Assembly: GCA_001899685.1 (NCBI GenBank)
Contig: MKWG01000043.1
Location: 515,942 to 579,941 of the forward strand
DNA from: Sphingobacteriales bacterium 44-15
GTDB lineage: Bacteria; Bacteroidota; Bacteroidia; Chitinophagales; Chitinophagaceae
Direction of reading: 5' to 3'
DNA: 64,000 bases
Positions 44,486 to 53,300 of this stretch are shown one piece after another. The first letter of the stretch is position 1. The number at the start of each line of letters is the position of its first letter. A program made the position numbers and the translations under genes. Under the pieces are notes generated by a model. The model saw only the letters and a list, made by a program, of their open reading frames with translations, did not search any database and was not told the DNA's origin.

Positions 44486-44863
44486 ATGAAACTACTTAAA
44501 ACATCTCTTTTTATTGGATTAATCGTTTTACTTGTAGCCTCTTGCAGAAAATCAGATTCAGACACTGATAATACTTATCCTAAACAAGTGAGTATCACCT
44601 ACAGGGTTAGCAGCACAACAACTAATAGCCTGGTATCAATAACGTATGATAATGAAACCGGAGGGCAGACTACTGCTAATAACCCAACATTACCATTCAC
44701 GAAAACCATCACTAAAACTGTAAACAAAAATAACATTGTAACTCTTGGATATTTCGTTAATCCTGCTCATACTGTAAAGCTGGAAATTTTAGTCAACAAT
44801 ACGGTTGTAAAGTCTCAGGAATATACCTCACCCAACGCTGCAATGTCATATACTTTTCAATAA
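44486..44863 (+). CDS. Small lipoprotein with an Ig-like domain, unknown function
   Basis: The start used gives 125 residues with a lipoprotein signal (SLFIGLIVLLVASCRKSD; lipobox VASC). The mature part is a single beta-sandwich (VSITYRVSSTTTNSLVSITYDNETG, TKTITKTVNKNNIVTLGYFVN, VKLEILVNNTVVKSQEY). It looks like MmpS-type accessory domains, but this is weak. It is probably cotranscribed with the hydrolase downstream. Confidence 0.6.
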   Translation: MKLLKTSLFIGLIVLLVASCRKSDSDTDNTYPKQVSITYRVSSTTTNSLVSITYDNETGGQTTANNPTLPFTKTITKTVNKNNIVTLGYFVNPAHTVKLEILVNNTVVKSQEYTSPNAAMSYTFQ

Positions 44864-44900
44864 AAAGCTTAGAATATTAAAAGCAAAAAAAGTACATATC

Positions 44901-45935
44901 ATGAAAAAATCGTTCATAATTTATTTACCCTTCATCATCTTTGCATTATTCTCTTTTTCCTGCACGAAAGAAAGGTATATTGATGAGCCTGGAAACTTAG
45001 TATCAAAAACAGTTGTTCAGGATTCTACACTACCTTCTATTTTAGTTAACGGTGCGTTACTACATTCCGAAGCTTTTGGCTCGGAGGACAACACATTAAT
45101 TATATGTATTCATGGCGGCCCCGGCGGCGACTACCGTTACATGCTTAATTGCAAAACCCTCGCAACAAAAGGTTACAGAGTTGTATTTTACGACCAAAGA
45201 GGAGCCGGGCTTTCCCAAAGATTTCCCAAAAGATGGTATAAATCTCAAGGCGGTGATGCCATTAATAAAATTTTTTATGATGAATTAAAAGGCGTGATAG
45301 CTCATTATAAAACATCTGCTTCGCAAAAAGTAATTCTATTAGGGCAATCTTGGGGGGCTATGTTAGCTACCGGATACACTGGTAAATATCCAAATGAGGT
45401 AAATGGTTTAATTGTAGCTGAGCCGGGTGGGTTGAAATGGGATGATGTGGTTGATTATATTTCTGAATCCAGGTCTTTCAAGTTATGGAGCGAAAGCTTA
45501 AATGATGCTACCTATATAGACCAGTTTATGACTGGCAAAGAAGACCAGCACGAAATTTTAGATTATAAAGCTGGCTTAATTGGTTCTGTAAATACAATAG
45601 TTGGCGACGTAGGTTCTGATTTAGGTAATAATGCACCTTCTTATGTTGCTTCCCGAAGCGGTGCAGTTGTTAATGCTGCATCGTATGAATTGGGACAAGA
45701 TTTCAAGCCCGATTTTTCGGCCGGTATCAATAATTTTTCTACCAAAACACTTTTTATATATAGCTCTAACAATAAAGCTTATCCCGATAGTTGGGCGGAA
45801 AAGATTTCATCCGCTTATCCCAACAAAGAGATTTTTAAAGCACAGGGAGTAGGTCACTCAGGAATGTTCGACCAGGTAAATTTCTGGACAACAACTATGG
45901 AACCTAAGATTATTTCTTATATACAATCATTATAA
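44901..45935 (+). CDS. Lipoprotein alpha/beta hydrolase (proline-iminopeptidase-like)
   Basis: A 344-residue protein with a lipoprotein signal (IIFALFSFSCTKE). The hydrolase fold is clear: oxyanion motif IICIHGGPGGDYRYML (about residues 69-84), VFYDQRGAGLSQRF, nucleophile elbow ILLGQSWGAMLATGYTGK with catalytic Ser, LFIYSSNN and the catalytic His in GVGHSGMFDQ near 320. Family members act on peptides or small esters; here it is held in the envelope. It is part of the island cargo. Confidence 0.88.
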   Translation: MKKSFIIYLPFIIFALFSFSCTKERYIDEPGNLVSKTVVQDSTLPSILVNGALLHSEAFGSEDNTLIICIHGGPGGDYRYMLNCKTLATKGYRVVFYDQRGAGLSQRFPKRWYKSQGGDAINKIFYDELKGVIAHYKTSASQKVILLGQSWGAMLATGYTGKYPNEVNGLIVAEPGGLKWDDVVDYISESRSFKLWSESLNDATYIDQFMTGKEDQHEILDYKAGLIGSVNTIVGDVGSDLGNNAPSYVASRSGAVVNAASYELGQDFKPDFSAGINNFSTKTLFIYSSNNKAYPDSWAEKISSAYPNKEIFKAQGVGHSGMFDQVNFWTTTMEPKIISYIQSL

Positions 45936-45943
45936 CAACAGAT

Positions 45944-46627
45944 ATGAAGGCTATTACTCTAAAATCTATTATAGCAATTATCGCTATTTCATTTTTTCAA
46001 AATGAAATATACGCACAGGCTGTTAATTGGGAAAAAACGTCTAAACAAAACAAAAACCTGTTACATGCTAATATAGGAGCAGAATATGGCATAACGGCTG
46101 GTTTGGGCTATCATCGCTTAATACCGGTTAAAAGGTTCCCCTTATGGATTGGAGGCGAATTTTCTATGCCATTAGGAAATCAATTAGCAGATGATTTTAA
46201 GGTGAAGTTAGGTGCACAAATAAGGATTGCTGCATATAATTATTTTCAATTTTCGGCAAGGGTACAGGGTATAGCAAGGCGGTATCATAATCAGTCGGTT
46301 ACACTTTTCAATTTTGGAAGTGATTTTGCCGGAACGCTGGGCTATTATCGAAAACATTGGTTTTGGGGAGCTGAAGCTGGTTTTGATAAAGCCATTGTTA
46401 CACACTTTAAACACAGTGATTGGTACAAAAATAATATCTATGATAATGTGCAGGATGGCTGGTATGAGCCTGCAACCGGGGGCGATTTTTATTATGGATT
46501 GCAAGGCGGATTTTGTATGAAAAAAACGGATTTTACGCTGAAAGCCGGAAGAGTTTTACAGCAGGATTTTAAATCACAGCCATTACTTCCTTTTTATGGG
46601 CACTTAGGAGTAAATTTTAATTTTTGA
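45944..46627 (+). CDS. Outer-membrane beta-barrel-like protein, unknown function
   Basis: A 227-residue protein with a signal peptide (ITLKSIIAIIAISFFQNEIYAQ). Alternating amphipathic strands (LLHANIGAEYGITAGLGYH, FPLWIGGEFSMPLG, DFKVKLGAQIRIAAYNYFQFSARVQGIARRY, FTLKAGRVLQQDF) end with an aromatic residue (GHLGVNFNF), as required for barrel insertion. I recognise no family. It starts nine bases after the hydrolase. Confidence 0.6.
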   Translation: MKAITLKSIIAIIAISFFQNEIYAQAVNWEKTSKQNKNLLHANIGAEYGITAGLGYHRLIPVKRFPLWIGGEFSMPLGNQLADDFKVKLGAQIRIAAYNYFQFSARVQGIARRYHNQSVTLFNFGSDFAGTLGYYRKHWFWGAEAGFDKAIVTHFKHSDWYKNNIYDNVQDGWYEPATGGDFYYGLQGGFCMKKTDFTLKAGRVLQQDFKSQPLLPFYGHLGVNFNF

Positions 46628-46697
46628 AACGATAGATGAGTTAGGATAAAGGTTCATTAAACATTCTAAAATCTGATAAAAGGTTAAAAAGTATTTC

Positions 46698-46979
46698 GTG
46701 AAAATATTTCTATTAGCAAATTTCTTATTTTTTTCAGCCTTCTGCTTTGCACAAAAAGGAAGCAAAGCATTACAATTAACTGGAGAAGCAATAATTCCAA
46801 CCTTGCAAAAACCTTCAGGCTTTGGATTGTCACTAAAAGGATTGTATGGGGTTACTAAAAATGGGCTATTGACTTTTACGGGCGGTTTCTCTAAATACAA
46901 CTTGAAAAATGAGGACGGTGCTAAAGAAGTTAAAGTTCGTCTTGTTCCATATCATCTAAAAAGGTTAAAAGGGGAATAA
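46698..46979 (+). pseudogene. Truncated outer-membrane protein at the island edge
   Basis: A 93-residue ORF from GTG with a signal peptide (IFLLANFLFFSAFCFAQ) and the first strands of a beta-barrel (ALQLTGEAIIPTLQKPSGFGLSLKGLYGVTKNGLLTFTGGFSKY). It stops four bases before the tRNA-like sequence at 46984, with a short unrelated tail (YHLKRLKGE). It is much shorter than a functional barrel, so its 3' part was probably lost when the island integrated or decayed. Confidence 0.6.
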
Positions 46980-46983
46980 GGTG

Positions 46984-47011
46984 TTCGACTGTAATCCCTC
47001 TCAGCCCGCCA
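46984..47011 (+). other. Imperfect copy of the tRNA-Ser 3' end (right attachment site)
   Basis: TTCGA, AATCCCTCTC and CCGCCA occur in the same order as in the tRNA-Ser 3' end, with a four-base insertion and a three-base difference. A terminator-like hairpin follows at 47045, as after the intact tRNA. This is what a displaced tRNA end plus its old terminator would look like. Confidence 0.55.
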
Positions 47012-47044
47012 CCTATCGTTTAATTAGGTAAACTTAAATAAGAA

Positions 47045-47083
47045 AAGACTGCAAATCAACAAGTTGCAGGCTTTATTCTTTTC
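47045..47083 (+). terminator. Terminator-like hairpin after the tRNA-end copy
   Basis: AAGACTGCAA (47045-47054) pairs with TTGCAGGCTT (47064-47073), with one mismatch. TATTCTTTT follows. Confidence 0.6.
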
Positions 47084-47108
47084 CAACCTGCCTTACAATT
47101 AAACGGAT

Positions 47109-47351
47109 TTATGACTTTTCAGGGTAAGATTCCCTGTCATTGTCATTCACCGATGTCCGGCTATTATCAGGGATGCAGAAGGTATCAGCACCCCGGTATT
47201 CAAACAGTGGCACAATTGCATATATATCACCCCTGTGAAACGGGTCGCTGATCCCAACCACCCGGAGCTTACCGCCCGGTTGGCTGCCCCGGGAATTTAT
47301 ATCGCCCGAACCATTTATAATACCTGCCTCTACCCCTTTGCTCATCATCAT
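47109..47351 (-). pseudogene. Possible ApbE (FAD:protein FMN transferase) fragment
   Basis: An 80-residue ORF whose first half (GVEAGIINGSGDINSRGSQP, then GGKLRVVGISDPFHRGD) resembles the ApbE core GixxxxINxGGDI...G..W.VGIxDP. No N-terminal or C-terminal ApbE sequence is found next to it, and the rest (ADTFCIPDNSRTSVNDNDRES) does not fit. If correct it is a relic. Confidence 0.4.
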
Positions 47352-47885
47352 ACTCCTGCACCTGTCAGCAACATATAGAAAAAATTGCGATAAGCAGTAG
47401 AAATTCTAATGTCCTTTTTATTTGTAGCACGCAATATATGCAACCATGAAGATTTACATTTACTACATCCGGCATTTTAACCTGAAGAAAAAGATTATGC
47501 CTCACACCCTTTCAGGAGAGGCTCAGCATCTATTCACAATTTACTTTTTCCTGCCGTGTAGGGTTATCATTTAGATGCTACTTAATAAACTTGAAAAAAT
47601 CTATTTCCCGGCACTGTCTGTACCAGATTGAAGATGATCTCAGAGCACCTGATATGATCGAATTAGGATAGTGAAAATTTACTTTATGCAATAATATATA
47701 AAGCCATTACCCGGACACCGCTCGTGTACAGGGTATGTTGGGCTCCGGTTGACTGTATATTGTTGCCGGTCGCCGGAGGTAGTCCAAACCCCTGGCTTTA
47801 CATAACTATAGCCGGATTTAGTTATGCTTAAAATATTTTTATTCAGGAAATAACCCGGTGGTTCTAAAGAAGAAGGCAGCAAGCC
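47352..47885. other. 534-base gap without a recognised gene
   Basis: No credible coding region, RNA or repeat was recognised. A 67-codon open frame on the minus strand at 47679-47882 has no signal, motif or plausible start context, and I regard it as chance. The stretch may be decayed sequence between the island and the FGE gene. Confidence 0.4.
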
Positions 47886-49064
47886 TTAATCATAATGTTT
47901 ATTCTTTACACACCTGAAGCCGGTGTGTTCCAGTCCGGTGTCCGGGCTGCTCTTCATGCGGCGCGCTGCACGATAACCACTGCAGTAACCGTCGTTACAT
48001 AAAAAGCTACCGCCCCGCAGGCTGCGTTTTAATGTGTAGGGTTCCTGCGAATCGTATGACTCTTCAGGTCCCTGCGGGTTTACAATCAGCTTTCCTTCCA
48101 GTTGTTTATAATAGTTGCTATTGTATAAGTCGCTGCACCACTCCCATACATTGCCTGCCATATCGTATAAGCCATAGCCGTTGGGCCGGAACGATCTTAC
48201 AGGAGCCAGTTTCAGGAAACCATCTTTACGGGTGTTCAGGTAGGGAAATTTTCCCTCCCAGCTATTGGCTTTGGGGGTTCCTTCATTTATATGCTCGTTG
48301 CCCCAGGGATAAATATTATTGACCAGTCCGCCGCGGGCGGCAAACTCCCATTCAGCTTCTGTTGGCAGCCGTTTGCCGGCCCATTTGCAATAGGCCTGTG
48401 CATCGTACCAGCTTACCTGCACCACCGGGTAGTTATCTTTCCCTTCGATGCTGCTGCCGGGACCTTCGGGGTGCTTCCAGTCGGCGCCTTTTACCCAGCT
48501 CCACCACTGGCTGTAATCATTTAGGTCAACAGGTCTGTTTGATTGCCTGAATACCAGTGAGGCAGCCACAAGCAGGCTGTCAGGCGGTTTAGGAGTACCT
48601 GGCGGTAATGTTTTTTTCAGCTCGTCCCAATCAGGCTTTTTTTCGGCAGTAGTTACATAACCTGTGGCTTCAACAAATTTCCTGAATTGAGCATTGGTCA
48701 CTTCGGTGACATCAAGATAAAAAGGAGAAATCCGCACCTTATGTTTGGGATACTCATCAGGAGCGGCCTGGTCATTATCGCCGCCCATATCAAACTCTCC
48801 GCCGGGTATCAGCACCATACCCGCCACAGTGCTGTCCCGTCCGGATGCTACCGGAGAAATATCGGCAGGGGCAAAGCGTGCAGGTGTTTTCATGCAGGAA
48901 TGAATGGTATCCGGCTGGGGAGAATCAGTCCTGACCGGAGCCGGGTGTGCATTACCGGAACAGTTAAGAAGATCAGCCAGGAAAAAAAAGGAAAGGATTT
49001 TTACGGACAAAAACAGCAATTTCTTCTTTTTAAAATGCTCCCGGATATTGTGAATCTTACTCAT
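47886..49064 (-). CDS. Exported formylglycine-generating enzyme (sulfatase-maturating)
   Basis: A 392-residue protein that should convert the Cys of sulfatase CxPxR motifs into formylglycine using oxygen and copper. The FGE fold is complete: MVLIPGGEFDMGGD, YPKHKVRISPFYLDVTEVTNAQFRKFV, PVVQVSWYDAQAYCKWAGKRLPTEAEWEFAARGG, NGYGLYDMAGNVWEWCSDLY and SLRGGSFLCNDGYCSGYRAA. Cys356 and Cys361 (C-x4-C) match the active-site pair of true FGEs; many FGE-fold proteins lack it. The N terminus has a membrane/lipoprotein signal (KILSFFFLADLLNCSG), so it works outside the cytoplasm. Three Cys-type sulfatases lie downstream on the other strand. Confidence 0.9.
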   Translation of the reverse strand: MSKIHNIREHFKKKKLLFLSVKILSFFFLADLLNCSGNAHPAPVRTDSPQPDTIHSCMKTPARFAPADISPVASGRDSTVAGMVLIPGGEFDMGGDNDQAAPDEYPKHKVRISPFYLDVTEVTNAQFRKFVEATGYVTTAEKKPDWDELKKTLPPGTPKPPDSLLVAASLVFRQSNRPVDLNDYSQWWSWVKGADWKHPEGPGSSIEGKDNYPVVQVSWYDAQAYCKWAGKRLPTEAEWEFAARGGLVNNIYPWGNEHINEGTPKANSWEGKFPYLNTRKDGFLKLAPVRSFRPNGYGLYDMAGNVWEWCSDLYNSNYYKQLEGKLIVNPQGPEESYDSQEPYTLKRSLRGGSFLCNDGYCSGYRAARRMKSSPDTGLEHTGFRCVKNKHYD

Positions 49065-49125
49065 TAAATAATTCTAATAGTTACGATTAATCAGATGATT
49101 ATTACCCTGATGCAGGTATAAGGTA

Positions 49126-49196
49126 AGGTGCCGACTGGAATTGAACCAGTGTAACAGCTTTTGCAGAGCTGCGCCTTACCGCTCGACCACGACACC
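49126..49196 (-). tRNA. tRNA-Cys: tRNA-Cys (GCA)
   Basis: Read on the minus strand, acceptor GGTGTCG pairs with CGGCACC (one G-U pair). Anticodon arm AGCTCTGCAAAAGCT carries GCA, T-arm is CTGGTTCAATTCCAG, and the discriminator base is T as usual for Cys tRNA. CCA is not encoded. Confidence 0.93.
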
Positions 49197-49407
49197 TTAT
49201 TTTTTATCAGCACGATAAACTGCATCGAAATTTATATGGTTGTACAAAACCATTTACCTTTTTATAGCAGGAGGAATGGTATACAAAAAACAGGCCCTCA
49301 TAGATATGAAGGCCGCTACCAAAACTAACTGCTTATGAAATCGTTTTTTACAATATGGTGAGAAATATCATCTCAGCGTATCCAGTGCAAATGTAAATCA
49401 ATACTAT

Positions 49408-49430
49408 TAGTCTACAAAATTTATAGACTA
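49408..49430. promoter_or_regulatory. Palindromic operator, copy A
   Basis: TAGTCTA-N9-TAGACTA, a perfect 7-9-7 inverted repeat. A -7 element TACATTTG (49446-49453) follows, placing the palindrome over the -33 region of the promoter for the gene at 49474. A second copy with the same design lies at 49887-49909. Confidence 0.7.
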
Positions 49431-49445
49431 TATATTTTTTACACG

Positions 49446-49453
49446 TACATTTG
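49446..49453 (+). promoter_or_regulatory. -7 element before the small secreted protein gene
   Basis: TACATTTG matches TAnnTTTG and lies 20 bases before the ATG at 49474. No clear TTG is present at -33; that position is covered by operator copy A. Confidence 0.5.
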
Positions 49454-49473
49454 TAAAACTTCAAACGATATAT

Positions 49474-49791
49474 ATGCGATCCATCATTAAAAATATATTT
49501 TGGGTATTGCTCACCACAGTGCTCCCCGCAAATGGTGAGAGATCTTTTCAGGGACACGCTGTAATATCAGGCACGGTGCTGCAGGAAAACCTGAAGCCGG
49601 TTGAAAAATGTTACCTGTACATCATCCCCGGAGAAGAAGAGGCTATCAGCGATAAAGATGGGAAATTTACTATAAACACCTGGCAGCCCTTTCCCCTGAC
49701 GATTAATGCAGAGCATATCCGGTATAAAAAACAGGACATAAAAATTGACAAACCTGCAAAGGATATTATTGTGAAGCTTGAACTCAAATGA
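49474..49791 (+). CDS. Small secreted protein with a carboxypeptidase-regulatory-like domain
   Basis: A 105-residue protein with a signal peptide (IIKNIFWVLLTTVLPANG). The rest is one beta-sandwich of the CarboxypepD_reg type: AVISGTVLQENLKPVEKCYLYI, SDKDGKFTINTWQPFPLTINAEHIRYKKQDIKI. Alone, without a receptor, such domains are uncommon. Its promoter shares the operator with the SusCD-sulfatase operon, which suggests joint control. Function unknown. Confidence 0.65.
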   Translation: MRSIIKNIFWVLLTTVLPANGERSFQGHAVISGTVLQENLKPVEKCYLYIIPGEEEAISDKDGKFTINTWQPFPLTINAEHIRYKKQDIKIDKPAKDIIVKLELK

Positions 49792-49886
49792 CCAAAGCGG
49801 GTTTGCCTGCTACAGGCTCAGGTAAACAGCAGGATGATGCATAAACAACGGAGTTGATGTATTTGAGAATATAATAATAAAATTAA

Positions 49887-49909
49887 TTGTCTATAAATTT
49901 GATAGACTA
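49887..49909. promoter_or_regulatory. Palindromic operator, copy B
   Basis: TTGTCTA-N9-TAGACTA, same spacing as copy A with one arm difference. It overlaps the TTG at 49899-49901, the -33 element of the SusCD-sulfatase promoter, so a protein bound here would directly affect that promoter. Confidence 0.7.
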
Positions 49910-49929
49910 ATAACACCTATATATATTTG
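49899..49929 (+). promoter_or_regulatory. Promoter of the SusCD-sulfatase operon
   Basis: TTG at 49899-49901, a 20-base spacer and TATATTTG at 49922-49929 match the Bacteroidota consensus. The transcript would start near 49936, giving an untranslated leader of about 365 bases before susC at 50301. Confidence 0.65.
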
Positions 49930-49969
49930 CACATCTTTTTAATCCAGGTACTTTCTTTTAATTACTATT

Positions 49970-50077
49970 ATGACCGAAAGGATAACATACGATTTCCATT
50001 CAACAGCGACTATCCCGGGCGTTATTGACAGCCTGGTGTCAGGCAGCGAACGATGTCCCATGCATGGGACCAAATAA
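49970..50077 (+). CDS. Possible 35-codon leader ORF
   Basis: An ATG-started ORF in the long leader of the SusCD-sulfatase operon, encoding a 35-residue product that starts MTERITYDFHSTATIP and ends SERCPMHGTK. It is not hydrophobic. The last codons (Cys-Pro-Met-His-Gly-Thr) coincide with the perfect palindrome GTCCCATGCATGGGAC at 50055-50070. It may be a leader peptide that affects downstream folding, or chance. Confidence 0.35.
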   Translation: MTERITYDFHSTATIPGVIDSLVSGSERCPMHGTK

Positions 50078-50190
50078 CAAAACAAATAATGAATTGTGTA
50101 GTCAAATCACACTGGCAGCTTTTACTGACCATCAGTCCGGTTGAGTTGTAAGCACTAATAAAGCATAGCTAATATAATAATAAAAAAAAT

Positions 50191-50218
50191 GACCGGCATC
50201 GTTGCACCGATGCCGGTC
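50191..50218. terminator. Perfect 11-pair hairpin in the SusC leader
   Basis: GACCGGCATCG (50191-50201) pairs with CGATGCCGGTC (50208-50218) around a six-base loop. An A-run precedes it, so it has terminator form on the minus strand (hairpin then TTTTTTTT). No minus-strand gene lies upstream of it, so its role may be in the plus-strand leader. Confidence 0.6.
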
Positions 50219-50248
50219 TGGAAAAATAAAAGGCTTTAGTTGGATATA

Positions 50249-50282
50249 CAGTTTGCAATGCAAACTGCAGGGCCTATTTTTT
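50249..50282 (+). promoter_or_regulatory. Terminator-like structure just before susC
   Basis: CAGTTTGCA pairs with TGCAAACTG (50249-50267), and CAGGGCCTATTTTTT follows, so the element has a hairpin and a T-run 19 bases before the susC start. Outer AAAAGGC/GCCTATTTT pairing could lengthen the stem. It could serve as an attenuator. Confidence 0.45.
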
Positions 50283-50300
50283 AACCATAACACAAATATC

Positions 50301-53300
50301 ATGAAAAAAGTACTATATATTAGTTTAGTACTAACAATAATAACACCTTTTTACAGTAAGGGACAGAATGAACCTAAACCTGTCATTAACTCTATAGTAA
50401 AAGGCCATGTGGCCGATTCAGTAAGTAAGCTTCCTTTGGCCAAAGTGTCTGTTCAGATCAAAGGAATAACCAATGGTACCGCAAGTGATAATAACGGTGC
50501 ATTCACTTTGTATACGGCTCAAAGATTTCCGTTTACCGTAGTGATAACCAGCGTTGGCTATGAAGCGAAAGAAGTAATAGTCTCAGGCTCTCCGATTAAT
50601 GTATTGCTGAAGCCGGTTTCCGGCCAGTTGGAGGATGTGGTGGTAGTGGGGTACGGTACGCAAAAGCGGAGTGATCTCACCGGCGCCGTTGCGTCCATTC
50701 CTACCCAGGCATTGACCCAACAGGTCAGCTCTTTTGAACGTGTTCTTCAGGGCTCGGTATCAGGGGTACAGGTAACCCAGGTCTCCGGGCAACCGGGAGC
50801 GGCTGTAAGTATCCGCATACGGGGTGGCAATTCCATTACTGCCGGTAATGAGCCTCTGTACGTTATTGACGGGTTTCCCATTTATAACGATAATAATGAT
50901 GCCAGCGCCGGCGTAGCCAGTGGCCCAAACATCAATGCGCTGGCCGGTATAAATCCAAGCGACATTGAATCAATAGATATCCTAAAGGACGCATCGGCTA
51001 CCGCCATTTACGGCTCCAGGGGAGCCAACGGCGTGGTAATAGTAACTACCAAACGTGGTAAAGCCGGCAGAAATGTTGTAAGCTACGATGGTTCTTATGG
51101 CGTGCAACAGGTTAGCAATACCGTTGATGTGCTTACAGATTCCAAACAGTGGGCGTTGTTAAAGAATGATGCCCGTGTAAATGCCGGAAAAGCGCCCTAC
51201 TATACCGATGAACAGATAGCGCAGCTTTCCGGGGGAACAGATTGGCAAAGCGCCGCCTTTAGAACCGCTCCTGCTCAAAATCATCAGCTAACGATATCGG
51301 GAGGCGATGATAAAACCCATTATGCTGTTTCAGGAAATTACTTTAAACAGGAAGGCGTATTGCTGAACACGAATTTTGAGCGTTTTTCCGGCCGTTTAAA
51401 TTTTGACCGCCAGGTATCATCTGCCTTCAAAGTAAGCGCCAATTTTACGGCAAGCAAAACAAGCGCCAAAATAGCCGACAACAGTCTTGTGAGCTTTTTA
51501 CTGCTAATGCCTCCAACCGTATCCATAAGAGATGCTAACGGTGAATATACCTATCAGAGCGAGTTTGAAACACCATTAGGTAACCCTATTGCCACTCTGG
51601 CAGAAGAAACCAATCAAAGCAACACCAACAGGATATTAGGCAATGTATTCGGAGAATACCAGATCATAGACGGCCTCACAGCCAAAGTTTCCATTGGGGC
51701 GGATATTATTAATAATAAAGAGAACCGGTATATCCCGACTACGGTATACCAGGGCGCCAACACCAATCAAACCGGGACGGCAGCCGTTGGAGCCAAGGTA
51801 GCATCGTCATGGCTTAATGAAAACACTTTAACATATATAAAGAAGCTTGGAGAAAATCATCTCCTTAATGCCGTGGTAGGTTTCACACAGCAGGCATTCC
51901 GGGCCGAATATGTTACTGCCGGTTCACAAGGCTTTAGCACAGAGCAGTTAACTTATAATGACCTTGGCGCCGGTGTTGTTTACACGAAACCCACTTCAGG
52001 CTCATCCGAGTGGGCGTTGAAATCATTCCTTGGAAGGGTTAACTATACGCTTAATGATAAATATTTATTTACCATTACTGCCCGTGCAGATGGCTCATCC
52101 CGGTTTGGGGAGGATCATAAATGGGGCTATTTTCCATCAGCAGCTTTTGCCTGGAATCTCAGTAAAGAAAACTTCATAAAACTGCCTGAAGCTGTTAACA
52201 GTTTAAAACTTCGCATAAGTGCGGGATTGACAGGCAACCAGGAGATCGGGGTATACCAGTCGTTAGCTACACTTGCAAATAACAACTATTTTTTTGGAGG
52301 CAATGCAGTGATCGGCTACTCTCCTAACCGTATTGGCAACTCCGGTTTGGGCTGGGAAACTACGGCGCAATATGATGCAGGTATTGATATTTCTCTGTTC
52401 AATAATCGTGTTACGCTAACGGTAGACGGATACTACAAAAAGACCACAGACCTATTGCTGGATGTGCCTCTCCCCTATACTACAGGGCAGGCCACCGCCT
52501 TACAAAACTATGGAACAGTCTCCAACAAAGGACTGGAATTTGCGCTGAATACCCGGAATATCCGCGGGGTTTTTAACTGGAATTCAGGACTGGTTTTGTC
52601 ATTGAACCGAAACAGGATACTGAGCCTGGGCGATGGTGTTGAAAATATTATTTCGGGTGTGAGCATTGCCCAGGTTGGCCAGCCGTTAGGCTCATTTTAT
52701 GGTTTAAAAACCAATGGGATCTTCCAACTGACTGATGACATTGCCCACCTGCCGGTATATTTAACCAAAAATCAGCCCGGCGACCAACGTTACATAGACA
52801 AAGATGGCGACGGTACTATTACCGCTACAGGCGACCGTTTTCTTATAGGCAATGCCCAACCCGGGTTCCTCGGAGGGTTTACCAATAATTTTTCATACAG
52901 GAGTTTTGACCTGAATATCTTTTTCCAGGGGTCGTACGGCAGCAGGATATTTAACCAGAATAAACAGCAGCTGGAAATATTGAGCGGGCAGCAAAATGCA
53001 TCGGTAACCGCTTTGGACCGGTGGACACCGCAAAACCAGGAGAATGTAATACCCCGGGCTTATGAAGATCCGGCGGCAGTAAATTCAGACCGTTATATTG
53101 AAGACGGCTCTTACCTGCGCCTGAAAACCCTGGTGCTCGGTTATACGCTTCCATTAAGATTTGTGTCAAGAGCCTATGATACCAGGATCCGGTTTTATTT
53201 CTCTGCGCAAAACCTGGTAACCTGGACCAAGTATACCGGTTACGACCCCGAGGTAAGCAGGAACGGTCAAAGCACATTGACACAGGGCATTGACTATGCA

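Noticed and set aside
47679..47882. 67-codon minus-strand ORF next to the FGE gene
   Set aside because: No signal, domain or promoter; composition is not coding-like.
50191..50218. Plus-strand terminator
   Set aside because: It is followed by GGAAAAATAAAA, not a T-run; only the minus strand has the terminator form.
50202..50300. Longer start for the second susC
   Set aside because: The upstream codons cover the leader hairpins and place a charged segment before the signal peptide.
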